Assembly (NCBI GenBank): GCA_963422285.2
Contig: CAXXJO010000001.1
Span: 930,001-994,000, forward strand
Source of the DNA: VXYL01 sp963422285
GTDB lineage: Bacteria; Pseudomonadota; Gammaproteobacteria; Pseudomonadales; Azotimanducaceae
Length of the DNA: 64,000 nucleotides
Direction: 5' to 3'
Every line of letters starts with the position of its first letter. The first letter of the stretch is position 1. Under the pieces are notes generated by a model, which saw only the letters and a list, made by a program, of their open reading frames with translations, ran no database searches and was not told the origin of the DNA. A program made the position numbers and the translations under genes. Shown here piece after piece: positions 8,721 to 17,422 of the stretch.

Positions 8721-9598
8721 CCCCGCAATGGGTCAGCGCCAGAATCGTTTTGGCGGCAGGCATCGTCGCGACGATATGCGCCGAAGCGGAAGAGCGCTCC
8801 GTGGCGACGGGCGACGGACGGATCAAGCGATCGTCGCCGGCTCCCGCGTTCGCCGCGATCCCTTGCACGATCCCGCGCTGGCGCGGCCTCCGCGTCAAGC
8901 GAACTTTGGTGTTGGTGAATGCCGAGCGCTGGATCGCGGGCGCTTCGGCGTCCCGGCGTACCCGCCGACGTCGCGCGTGATCGTGGGCGTTGAAATCCCG
9001 CAGGACGGCGCTTCGGCCAGCAGCGGTTCCGATGCCATCAGCAGGCGGTCGACGTCATCGCTCGGAGCATGTTCGAAGGTGTCCACTTCTGGGTGCAGGC
9101 GGGCCGAAGGCGACGGCAAGGCTTCGGGCTGCTCGGCTCTGTGCGGCGGCGACGCGCACCCGCTTCGTGATCGGCGCGAGCCATGTGGACGAGGGCGGCA
9201 TGGAAACCGCGGACCGCGCCCAATCCGCATTTCCCAGCCCGTTCAGCACCAGCCGCCTGGATGCCGGCTACTCGCCCTTCACCCCCACGGTTCGTCCTCG
9301 GGCCGGCGCCAGCAGCCTGTCGGACTCTGCCGGATATCATCTATCGCAAGCGCGGCGCGTGTCGACCGCCGCGGAGTCTCCGCTCGACGAGCAAGCTTGT
9401 CGAGACCGCCGCAACCAACGCTTCAGTCGCCCCCGATTCGCGGAATCGGCGCCCCGAAGACGATCGGGCGCATGTCGTAGTCGAGGCGGCAGCGCACGTC
9501 CCAGCCGACCGATTCCAAGTCGATGCCCATGACACGGGATCGGCACTATTCGCCAACTGATCGAAGCGGCCCAGGAACCAGACTCGCCGGCCTTGCCT
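8721..9598. other. Gene-free stretch with possible decayed coding fragments
   Basis: No convincing complete gene is visible on either strand. Short protein-like snatches occur on the minus strand, for example a tail reading MGIDLESVGWDVRCRLDYD near 9530-9470 and TFEHAPSDDVDRLLMASEPL near 9085-9025. They are in different frames, are interrupted and match no family I can name. They may be remains of a lost gene. Confidence 0.35.
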
Positions 9599-10810
9599 TC
9601 AATCGTGCCGCAGCGCCTCGATAGGGTCGAGCTGCGCTGCCCGCCGGGCCGGCCAAATGCCGAAGATCAGGCCGACACCGACGCTGAACCCCACTGCCAG
9701 CATCACCGCGTCCGGGGAGATCAGGACGTTCCAGTTGGCGAACCGGGCCAGCGCCCAAGCGCCACCCGCGCCCAGGGCGATCCCCAGCAGGCCGCCGAGA
9801 GCGCCGATGGCGAGGGCCTCGATGACGAACTGCATGAGGATGTTGAAGCGCGTCGCGCCCAGGGCCTTGCGCACGCCGATCTCCCGGGTGCGCTCGGTGA
9901 CCGACACCAGCATGATGTTCATGATGCCGATGCCGCCTACCAGCAGACTGACGCCGGCGATGCTGGCCAGCAGATAGGCGAAAATCTCGGTGGACGCCGC
10001 CGCCATGTCGATGAACTGCTTGCGATTCATGATCATGAAGTCGTTGTCTTCGCCGGGGCGAATTTTGTGCTCTCGCCGCAGGACGCGCTCGATGTCCACC
10101 ATGCCCATCTCCAAGGAAGCGTCCTCGTCCACCTGAACCGACAGCATGCGCAGCCGATCGTTGCCGAACACGCGCAGCTCGGCGGTAGTCAGCGGGATGA
10201 AGATGTCGTCGTCCGGATTGGGGCCGAAGCGAGCACCAACTTCTCCGAACACGCCAACGATCTCGAATGGGATGCGGCTGATGGAGAGGGTACGCCCGAT
10301 CAGATATTCGGGCTCCATCCCTAGATTGGTGGGTATCTCCGCGCCAAGCACGGCAACGCGACGCCTAGCGGCCAGATCGCCGGCGGTAAACATGCTGCCG
10401 TGGGTGACCATGATTCGGTGGACCTCGGGGTAGTTCTCCGTGGTGCCGTTGACAGTGTGGTACAGGTTGCGGTTGCCGAACTTGATCTGCCGACCGCCGG
10501 CCAGTTCGGGCACCACCGCGGCGAGCACTTGGGTGTCGCGCCGCAAGGCTTCGTAATCGTCCACCGTCAGCGACACCCGGCTGGCCGAGGCGACGCCGCG
10601 GAAGAACGACTGGCCGGCCATCACCGACAGCACCCGGGCACCGAGGCTCTCGATTTGTTCATCCACCGCACGCTGGGCGCCGGTGCCCAAAGCCACCATG
10701 GTGATCACCGCGGCGACGCCGATGATGATGCCGAGCATGGTCAGGCTGGAGCGCAGCAGGTTGGCGACGATGGACTCCAACGCCACGCGAACGGTTTCCA
10801 GGATGGACAC
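9599..10810 (-). CDS. MacB-type ABC transporter permease
   Basis: The inner-membrane permease of an ATPase-adaptor-permease exporter. About 403 residues: an N-terminal transmembrane helix (RSSLTMLGIIIGVAAVITMV), a periplasmic MacB core domain, and three C-terminal FtsX-type helices beginning near VSLLVGGIGIMNIMLVSVTE and ending ARRAAQLDPIEALRHD, the typical C-terminus of this family. GTG at 10810 is preferred as start because GGGAAGAG lies six bases upstream; a TTG at 10828 is the alternative. In classical MacB the ATPase is fused, but here it is a separate gene upstream (12459-13253), with the adaptor gene between. Confidence 0.87.
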   Translation of the reverse strand: MSILETVRVALESIVANLLRSSLTMLGIIIGVAAVITMVALGTGAQRAVDEQIESLGARVLSVMAGQSFFRGVASASRVSLTVDDYEALRRDTQVLAAVVPELAGGRQIKFGNRNLYHTVNGTTENYPEVHRIMVTHGSMFTAGDLAARRRVAVLGAEIPTNLGMEPEYLIGRTLSISRIPFEIVGVFGEVGARFGPNPDDDIFIPLTTAELRVFGNDRLRMLSVQVDEDASLEMGMVDIERVLRREHKIRPGEDNDFMIMNRKQFIDMAAASTEIFAYLLASIAGVSLLVGGIGIMNIMLVSVTERTREIGVRKALGATRFNILMQFVIEALAIGALGGLLGIALGAGGAWALARFANWNVLISPDAVMLAVGFSVGVGLIFGIWPARRAAQLDPIEALRHD

Positions 10811-10829
10811 GATCAGCTCTTCCCGCAAC

Positions 10830-10874
10830 GATTTCGAGTAGCGAAATCGGGGGCGACCGCATCGCGGTCGCGTC
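10830..10874. repeat. REP-like double hairpin
   Basis: Two adjacent inverted repeats, CGATTTC...GCGAAATCG and GCGACCGC-AT-CGCGGTCGC, lie between the adaptor and permease genes. The same pair of hairpins occurs near 31013-31055 in the rbfA-truB junction, so it is a dispersed palindromic element. Confidence 0.65.
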
Positions 10875-10974
10875 GGACGGTTTCAAATAGCGACATCGCC
10901 TCAGTTCTCCTACCTGCTCTTCTTCCGTGATGGTGCCATGTTCGCGATACCGAGCCGATGGCGAGAAGATCGCG

Positions 10975-12480
10975 TTAGCGCCCCCTGCGGCTGCCACCTC
11001 CGCTCTGTTGATTGAGGCCGGGAATACCCATTCGCCCACTCATCCGCTGCTGGAATCTCTCCTGCGCCCGTACCAGCGAGGCGCTAGGCAGGATCAGCAC
11101 CTGGTCGTCTTCCTCAAGGCCCGAGACGATCTCCACGTGGTCCAGGTCGGTAATGCCGGTACGCACCCGCAGCGCCGTCGGCATCCCGTCGCGCATGGCG
11201 AACACGAGGTAGTCGCCGCCGAACTGGCTTGCGAGCATCGAGCCGCGCCCCCCGCCACGACGATTGCCGCCCTCGCCGCGCCCGATGCCGCCGCGTTGGC
11301 TCATGCGACGACGCATCTCCTGGGCGAGCTTCTGTTCCTCTTCGGTGAGGCTCTCGCCGCTGCGCATCTTGGCGAAGATGGCCCGGATTCGTTCTCGTTG
11401 CTCCGACGGCGGACCGGCCCCGCCGCCCCGCTGCCCGTTGCCGCGCCCTTGGGGCGGCGCTGGCTCGGGCGAAGCCGCCAGCATTTCCCGCACCGCATCC
11501 CGCTCCAGTCCAAGCACTCTGCCGGCGATGTAGAGGTCGTCCTCGGTGCGCAGCGCCGCGTTGGGGATCGTCGGCACGTTGATTCGCCGGGCGATCAACA
11601 CTTCCACATCCGCGTTCATGCCGGGCTTGAGCAGCCCCTCGCGGTTCTCCAAGTCGATCAGCACGGGGAACATGGTGACGTTCTGCTGGGCCACCGCCTG
11701 GGGTTCCACCTTGATGACTTCGCCCTCGAAGGGCCGCTCGGCGTAGGCGGCCACCTTGACCGAGGCATTGACGCCGGGCTGCACCTTGCCGATGTCGATT
11801 TCGTCCACCAGCATGCGTACCTGGACATGGGACAGATCCGCCATCTTCATCAGCAGAGTGCCGCCGCCCACATCGCCCATGGGCGAGGAGATCACCTGGC
11901 CCTGCTCCACGAAGCGTTCGATGACGGTGCCGGTGATGGGCGAAATCACGTCCGCGTCGTCGAGAGCGATGGTGGCGTTCTCCACCTGGATTTCGCTGCG
12001 AACCGCGTCGGACCGGGCGGTGGCATGGTCCAGCAGCGACTTCTCCCAATCCGACTTGGACAGCGATGCCTGCTCGTAGAGCTTGGTGATGCGGCCCAAG
12101 GACGATTCCGCGTTGGTGAGCCTCGCTCGGGAGACGTCCAGGCTGGCCTTGGCCTGCTGCAGGGAGTTGTCGAGTACGCGCCGGTCAATGCGCGCCAGCA
12201 GGGTGCCGGCCTCCACCACGTCGCCGGTATCCACCGGCAGCGACAGTATCTCGCCGGACGCCTTGGACTTCACCTCCACCGTGGTCACCGGTTCGACGAC
12301 GCCGGCCGCCTCCACGGCCACGATGATGTCGCGTCGTTGCACGGGCGCCGCCTGGTAGAGCGCCGCCGGCTGCTCGTCGGCCGACTCTTCGTTCAGGTAT
12401 TCGTCGACCTTGTCGCAGGCGGCGACCGTGGCCAGAGTTCCCAACAGGCCCAGCCGCTTCAGGCTTTCCGTTCCGCGCAT
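10975..12480 (-). CDS. MacA/HlyD-family periplasmic adaptor, probable lipoprotein
   Basis: Membrane-fusion protein linking an inner-membrane ABC permease to an outer-membrane channel. The 501 residues start with a signal sequence ending in a lipobox-like TVAAC, so the protein is probably lipid-anchored. A biotinyl-lipoyl half-motif (SKASGEILSLPVDTGDVVEAG), a coiled-coil hairpin (QQAKASLDVSRARLTNAES and onward) and beta-barrel segments follow. Unusually there is a Gly/Arg/Glu-rich insertion (GNGQRGGGAGPPSEQRER and RRGGGRGS) of about 100 residues and a Gly/Arg-rich tail, not typical for MacA. The gene overlaps the ATPase gene by 22 nt. No TolC gene is in the window. Confidence 0.87.
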   Translation of the reverse strand: MRGTESLKRLGLLGTLATVAACDKVDEYLNEESADEQPAALYQAAPVQRRDIIVAVEAAGVVEPVTTVEVKSKASGEILSLPVDTGDVVEAGTLLARIDRRVLDNSLQQAKASLDVSRARLTNAESSLGRITKLYEQASLSKSDWEKSLLDHATARSDAVRSEIQVENATIALDDADVISPITGTVIERFVEQGQVISSPMGDVGGGTLLMKMADLSHVQVRMLVDEIDIGKVQPGVNASVKVAAYAERPFEGEVIKVEPQAVAQQNVTMFPVLIDLENREGLLKPGMNADVEVLIARRINVPTIPNAALRTEDDLYIAGRVLGLERDAVREMLAASPEPAPPQGRGNGQRGGGAGPPSEQRERIRAIFAKMRSGESLTEEEQKLAQEMRRRMSQRGGIGRGEGGNRRGGGRGSMLASQFGGDYLVFAMRDGMPTALRVRTGITDLDHVEIVSGLEEDDQVLILPSASLVRAQERFQQRMSGRMGIPGLNQQSGGGSRRGR

Positions 12481-13253
12481 AAGCTTGCCTCCGTTCGGTA
12501 GTCTTCGGTTACCACGCCGTCCCGAAGATGCACATGGCGCCTAGCGTGGGCAGCGACGTCCGGTTCGTGGGTGACGAGAATGATGGTCTGGCCGGCATCG
12601 TGCAAGGCACCGAACAGATGCATGATATCCTGCCCCGTGCGGCTGTCCAGGTTGCCGGTGGGTTCGTCCGCCAGCAGGATGTCGGGTTCGCTCACCAGCG
12701 CCCGAGCCACCGCCACCCGTTGCCGCTGGCCGCCGGACAGCTCGTTCGGCTTGTGCGCCATGCGGTCGCCTAGGCCGACGCGCTGAAGCGCCTCTCTCGC
12801 CCGCACCCGGCGCACCCGGCGACCGACGCCGCCGTACATCAGCGGCACCTCCACGTTCTGCAAGGCGCTAGCCCGGGGCAGGAGGTTGAAGGTCTGGAAC
12901 ACGAAGCCGATACGCCGGTTGCGTACCCGGGCCAGCGCCCGATCGCCCAGCTTGGAAACGTTCTCGCCAGACAGGCGGTATTCGCCGGTGGAGGGCCGAT
13001 CCAGGCAGCCGATGATGTTCATCAGCGTCGACTTGCCGGAGCCGGACGGTCCCATCACGGCGACGTACTCGTTCTCGCCGATAGTGCAGTCGACGCCGTT
13101 CAGAGCATGGATGGTCTCCGACCCCATGCGGTAGTTCTTATGCAGTCCGCGAACCCGGATGACGGGTTCGATGGCGTTCTCTGTCTGCTGTGTACTCTCG
13201 ACCAAGAGATGAGTCCGCTTCGGCAGATCGACATGAAGAGTATACGCGGCCAC
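12459..13253 (-). CDS. ABC transporter ATP-binding protein, MacB/LolD type
   Basis: Cytoplasmic ATPase of the exporter whose adaptor and permease follow. Walker A GPSGSGKST, Q-loop VFQTFNLLP, signature LSGGQRQRVAVARAL, Walker B ILLADEPTGNLD and the switch His in VTHEPD are all present, and the sequence is closest in pattern to the stand-alone MacB/LolD ATPases. The frame gives up to 264 residues from GTG 13253. A TTG at 13205 would give a more typical start just before the conserved VIRVRGLHKNY, and neither has an obvious ribosome-binding site, so the start is uncertain. First gene of the leftward operon. Confidence 0.9.
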   Translation of the reverse strand: MAAYTLHVDLPKRTHLLVESTQQTENAIEPVIRVRGLHKNYRMGSETIHALNGVDCTIGENEYVAVMGPSGSGKSTLMNIIGCLDRPSTGEYRLSGENVSKLGDRALARVRNRRIGFVFQTFNLLPRASALQNVEVPLMYGGVGRRVRRVRAREALQRVGLGDRMAHKPNELSGGQRQRVAVARALVSEPDILLADEPTGNLDSRTGQDIMHLFGALHDAGQTIILVTHEPDVAAHARRHVHLRDGVVTEDYRTEASLCAERKA

Positions 13254-13450
13254 AGTCGCAATCCGTCGCCGGCTGGACGAAGTGGAGAGCCAGCCTGTTC
13301 ATTGCAATCGGTTCATGACGGCAGCAGACGGGATCCGGCTCAGCAAGTGCCGCAACAGGTCTTTGGCGGCCGAGCTCCGGCGGCGGGCACCTTCCACCCT
13401 TCCGTCCTGGGGGCTAAGATGCGCGCCTAAGCATTACGGATAGCACTCCC

Positions 13451-14080
13451 ATGCCCGCGTTGGAGCGCATGCCCGAGGATTACATCTACCAAGCCTACGG
13501 CATCTATCTGCTGACTTCCCAACATCGGCTGATCCGGCGTCTGAAGCGGGTCTACGAGCCGTCCATCCACGGCAACCGGGCCTGGAAGGCGAGTTTCCTG
13601 CTAATGGACTACCTGCTGCACAACCCGATCCGGCGCGGTATCCGGGTGATGGAGCTAGGCTGCGGATGGGGCCCCGGCGCGGTGTTCTGCGCGCACCGCT
13701 TCAAGGCCAAGGTGACGGGGCTGGACTTGGACAAGGACGTCTTTCCCTACCTGGATGTGATCGCGGCTCTGAACGACGTGGAGGTTGCGCCGATGGAAGC
13801 CAACTTCAACGGCCTCAGCGCCGAGCGGCTGGGCCAGGAGCACATGCTGATCGGCTCGGACATCTGCTTTTGGGACAGCATGGTGAAGCCGCTGTTCGAG
13901 GTGGTCGGACGCGCCATGGAGGGTGGCGTCAAGCGCGTCGTCCTCGCCGATCCAGGCCGCCCGACATTCTACGAACTGGCCGATCTTTGCGCCAAGCAGG
14001 ACTGGCGCACGACGCTTACGGAATGGTACGCGGTGGAGCCGTCCCGCGCCACCGGCGAGGTGCTCGAAGTGCGCCCCTGA
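13451..14080 (+). CDS. Class I SAM-dependent methyltransferase-like protein
   Basis: The 209-residue protein carries the SAM-binding signature VMELGCGWGPGAVFCAHRF followed by VTGLDLDKD, in the style of METTL/Nnt1-like protein or small-molecule methyltransferases. A conserved acidic pair follows in LIGSDICFWDSMV. The substrate is not evident. The ATG at 13451 follows about 200 bases after the start of the divergent ABC operon, so the two may share a regulatory gap. No operon partner lies downstream. Confidence 0.72.
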   Translation: MPALERMPEDYIYQAYGIYLLTSQHRLIRRLKRVYEPSIHGNRAWKASFLLMDYLLHNPIRRGIRVMELGCGWGPGAVFCAHRFKAKVTGLDLDKDVFPYLDVIAALNDVEVAPMEANFNGLSAERLGQEHMLIGSDICFWDSMVKPLFEVVGRAMEGGVKRVVLADPGRPTFYELADLCAKQDWRTTLTEWYAVEPSRATGEVLEVRP

Positions 14081-15184
14081 CGCGTCTGCTTGGCAGCCGC
14101 CCCGATGTGCGCCGCATGGCATTCGCTCCCTGACGGCGTCGCCACGCAATGCAGAAAGCGATCCATGCTCAGGCCGTACCGAGGCCACTCGGCATCGGCG
14201 AGCACGACGGCCCCTGGCTGGCGGATTTCGTGCATCCGCTGCGTGAGCAGACAAGTGCCATGGCGGCGAGCGCGAGCGGATTCTCGCGCTCGATACCGAT
14301 GCTGCCCACAACGGGATCATCAAGCCGATAGAACGGCCGCCTGCCAGCCCGGAGATCGGCAGTACGATGAAGCGAATTCATCCAGGCCAAGCGATTATCT
14401 CGCGCTTGCGTCCTTACTTTCGCCAAGTCGCTGGGTAGACGCGGGTTTGCTGGAAGGAAAGCCGTCGGATTTGACGCTGCTTTGCAGCATGGAGTTCTTC
14501 GTTCTCGACTCCGCCGACAGCGCGAGCATCGCATTTCTCGCACCCTTGCTGCCGAGTCGGCAGCTGCGGGCAATCCTAGCGGCATCCCAGGAGGGTGGGC
14601 ACCATCCGCTATTCAACGAACGCGCCTTGACCGCGTTGTCGGTTCCCGCAGCGCTGCTGGAACGACGCTCGGAACTGTCGGCGCGAGTCGAGTGCGCCGT
14701 CGATCAGACCCGGAGGGCGTACCGGGAAATCCGGGATGGTACGGAATCTTTGGCTTGTTCGATCCGACCGAAGATGGTCTCGGGCCATGCGCATCCCTGC
14801 AGCGACGCCGAGGCAAGTCGAGGAAGGTTCGCCGGAGTGCTTGGCAGTGGTGTGCGATTGTCTCGCGGCCCGCCGCCAGCGGTCGGACGCGCACCGAGAT
14901 CTGCCAAGCCCAGGTCGTCGGCCTGAGCGCCTTCGACCACTGGCAGCCGAAGCTGAACGGTCGGACCCTCGCCGCCGCACACCGCGGCACACGTCCGGGG
15001 GAAAGCGCCGCCGAAGAAGGCGAACGCGGCGGCACATGCCCGTAGGGCAGGGATTCGCCCTTGAAGGCGAGTGGGCGCTTTCCAAGAATATGTCGTGCGC
15101 CCAGCTTGTCATTTGTCCTTGATTCAAGATGCTGCAAAGCTTATCTTACTTCTGCTTTACTTAGAGTTGCCTGGAGAGTTCGCC
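14081..15184. other. Gene-free stretch; possible remnant near 14380-14750
   Basis: No complete gene is supported. One plus-strand run of about 120 codons (roughly 14380-14750), containing WVDAGLLEGKPSDLTLLCS and MEFFVLDSADSASIAFLAPL, has mostly G or C in the third codon position like the real genes here. It lacks a credible start and matches no family I know. The rest looks non-coding. Confidence 0.35.
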
Positions 15185-15460
15185 TTGTCGGTGCCTGATC
15201 GGCTCACCACCACCGTTTCGACCAAGGGCCAAGTCGTTCTGCCCAAGGCGGTCCGGCGAGCGCTGCACTGGGAAGCGGGTATGCGGCTTATCGTTGAGAG
15301 CACCCCGGAGGGGGTGCTGCTCAAGCCTGAGCCCGTATTTGCGGAGACCCGGCCCGAGGAGGTGTTTGGTCGTCTCGCCTGCCAAGGTCCGCCCAAGTCT
15401 TTGACGGAGATGGAGGCCGGGATTCTAGCGGAAGCCATGCGACGTCATGCAGGCGGTTGA
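15185..15460 (+). CDS. vapB: AbrB/MazE-fold antitoxin of a VapBC pair
   Basis: A 91-residue DNA-binding antitoxin. The swapped-hairpin AbrB motif is clear: TTVSTKGQVVLPKAVRRAL, with the basic residues expected for operator binding, then GMRLIVESTPEGVLLKP. The C-terminal half should wrap the toxin. TTG at 15185 is chosen because GGAG lies about eight bases upstream; the frame is open further upstream without a better start. It overlaps the PIN toxin gene by 14 nt, the standard coupled arrangement. Such pairs repress their own promoter. Confidence 0.88.
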   Translation: MSVPDRLTTTVSTKGQVVLPKAVRRALHWEAGMRLIVESTPEGVLLKPEPVFAETRPEEVFGRLACQGPPKSLTEMEAGILAEAMRRHAGG

Positions 15461-15833
15461 TACCAATATCGTCGTCCGATATCTGACCGGCGACGATCCG
15501 AGGCAGTCCGCCAAAGCGAGAGCCGTGATCGAGGCGGGCGATATCTTCGTAAGCACGACCGTTCTGCTCGAAAGCGAATGGGTGCTGCGCAGCGTCTACG
15601 GCTTTGCCGGAGAGGAGGTCGCGGCGGCCCTGCGCGCCTTCGGGGGTCTGCCGGGCGTCTCGGCGGAGAGTCCCGGCCTGCTCGCCGCAGCCCTGGACCG
15701 CGCAGAGCAGGGCATGGATTTCGCCGATGCGCTGCATCTCGGTGCTGCCGCCCGATGCGAGGCTATGCTGACGTTCGACCGCCGGTTCATCGCGTTGGCC
15801 AACGATACGCTGGTGCGGGTGAGGGAACCTTGA
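15447..15833 (+). CDS. vapC: PIN-domain ribonuclease toxin (VapC type)
   Basis: The 128-residue protein is a PIN-domain endoribonuclease. The acidic metal-binding residues are visible: Asp in AVDTNIVVRYLTGDD, Glu in LLESEWVLRSVYG, Asp in GMDFADALHLGAA and Asp in MLTFDRRF. VapC enzymes typically cut tRNA or rRNA and are held inactive by the antitoxin encoded immediately upstream. The gene looks intact. Downstream is AT-rich, gene-free DNA, suggesting the pair sits at the edge of an acquired segment. Confidence 0.9.
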   Translation: MQAVDTNIVVRYLTGDDPRQSAKARAVIEAGDIFVSTTVLLESEWVLRSVYGFAGEEVAAALRAFGGLPGVSAESPGLLAAALDRAEQGMDFADALHLGAAARCEAMLTFDRRFIALANDTLVRVREP

Positions 15834-16276
15834 AATTCATCTACGAAAGATCTGATCAAGTCTGGTCACAACAAGATAGTTTCTTTAGGGGTTGTATACT
15901 TGATTCCACCAATCGCCAGATCTAGATATAGTAGTGTCTATAACACCAAACGCACTACATATGTGTGTAAGTGGAGTTAGATATGTAAGTCCCTTTCTTT
16001 ATGGGGAACGACATGCTTGAGGATACAAGCTACTGCATCAGTAGTTTTCGGCGTCTATTGATACCCTATATAGGGTAGAGGGTACACAGATATGTAAGTT
16101 CCCTTCTTTAAGATGGTAGTGGTCCAGTTTGCATCGTTGTCGTCATGCTGCACCATGTATGTACAGCATGCAGGGATCTAAGAGTCTATTAACTACCATA
16201 TGTATTGGCATCCGTAGCGATGTGGCTGACCAATCTCAAACTGAGCCGCCACCTTTAAGATCAATAGGCAGCAACC
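15834..16276. other. AT-rich gene-free stretch with a direct repeat
   Basis: Composition drops far below the surrounding G+C. The phrase agatatgtaagt followed by cccttctttat/ttcccttcttta occurs twice, near 15980 and 16090, about 110 bases apart. Tracts such as tatagggtagagggtacac lie between. No open frame of note is present. It could be a non-coding RNA region, a remnant of foreign DNA, or the end of the adjacent insertion element. Confidence 0.5.
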
Positions 16277-16670
16277 CTATAATACGTAGGGTCAAAGTCT
16301 GAAGGACGCCTCTAAAAATGTCCGATCCAAGGTGGCATGCGTCAACTTGGATCGGAAGCAGTGGCATGGACGGAAATGCAAGCCGGCTGCTTCGATTTCG
16401 ACGAGCGCCATCCCAAGCCGGACAAGCGTGATCCGCTGGCGGCGCTCCGAAAGCCGATCTATTGGGACGGCTTTCGCCGCGCCTCGAACAGCAGCCGAGC
16501 AAGGTCGCGTGAAAGCGATGCCGGGAGCAAGCCCTTCGACGTCGCGATGATGTCCAAGGCTCTGGTTCCGCAACATCTGCACGGCCTGTCCGACGACGAG
16601 TTGGAGCATCGAATACACGACCGTTTGTCGCTTTGCCGGCTTCCGGACTTGAATCCGGAAGAACGAACGC
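16277..16670 (+). mobile_element. Truncated IS5-family transposase fragment
   Basis: From ATG 16337 the frame reads CFDFDERHPKPDKRDPLAAL, FDVAMMSKALVPQHLHGLSD and IHDRLSLCRLPDL. This is the N-terminal pattern of IS5-family transposases (the segment before the catalytic domain, with L-x-LSDxxxExxIxDRLSF). The homology stops near 16660 and the DDE catalytic domain is absent, so the element is dead. The region before the ATG (16230-16330) may include its left end, but no inverted-repeat partner was found. Confidence 0.7.
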
Positions 16671-17422
16671 CAGCTGCCAAGACCATCCGGCTGTCGGCCG
16701 TCGATCCGCAGCGACAAGTCCGGCGGGAAAGCCGGCGACGATTATTCCGAATTTTCAGCGGTGCCCTTAATCGGACTTTCCCTAACCTGCGGCGTCGTCC
16801 TCGCGCCCGCCTAGCGCCCTAGGAACGCAACCAGCATCTTCCCTCACGCCTGGACCTTCACCAGGATTTGATGGATCGGTGGGGTTCGTCTCCAGCACGC
16901 TCTTGAAATCTCGGACAGTCGGCTTGGTACAGCGTTTCTCCTTTCTTTCGGGGCAGCCCGGATCCAGACCATCGACACGGCGCACCTTCCTCAGCTGGCC
17001 ACGGCTTCCGCCGAGACCAGCGGCAACGCCGACTCGATCAGGCCCGCCAGCGCCTCGATTCGGGACAGTTTCATCGGCCGCGTTGCCCTGGTGCCGGCAG
17101 GCGCTTCGCCAAGGCTGTCGCCAGGCGAGAGTGCGTCGGCTTCTGCCCCAGCCCACGAAGAAAATCGGCGGTAGGCGAACCGGAGCACGCACTATCCGTC
17201 TGAGCCGCCCGTCCCAGAGCCGTGCGACGCGCCGGCGACGGCAGATGGACCGGAACAGCGCACCACAGGCGTATTTGGTCGCCAATGCCATGGGTTTCGA
17301 ATTCGTCCTTGTAGCTTGCATATCAAGCGGTTGCAAGAACATATCCATGCAAAAACGAGAGGAGGCAAGAGTTCTCGGGCAGGTTCGCCTGCGCTTGGCG
17401 CAGAGTCGTGTGGCTATGCCGC
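16671..17422. other. Gene-free stretch
   Basis: No supported gene. A minus-strand frame near 17188-16991 (LSRIEALAGLIESALPLVSA) is short and unassigned. The stretch separates the dead transposase from the end of the lipoprotein-transport-like operon. Confidence 0.4.

Noticed and set aside
10927..12501. A 524-codon plus-strand open frame, and similar ones at 39532-41121 and 27781-30567
   Set aside because: They lie antisense to clearly identified genes (MacA-like adaptor, TPP lyase, IF-2), have His/Gln/Gly-rich composition typical of GC-rich antisense frames, and show no domain.
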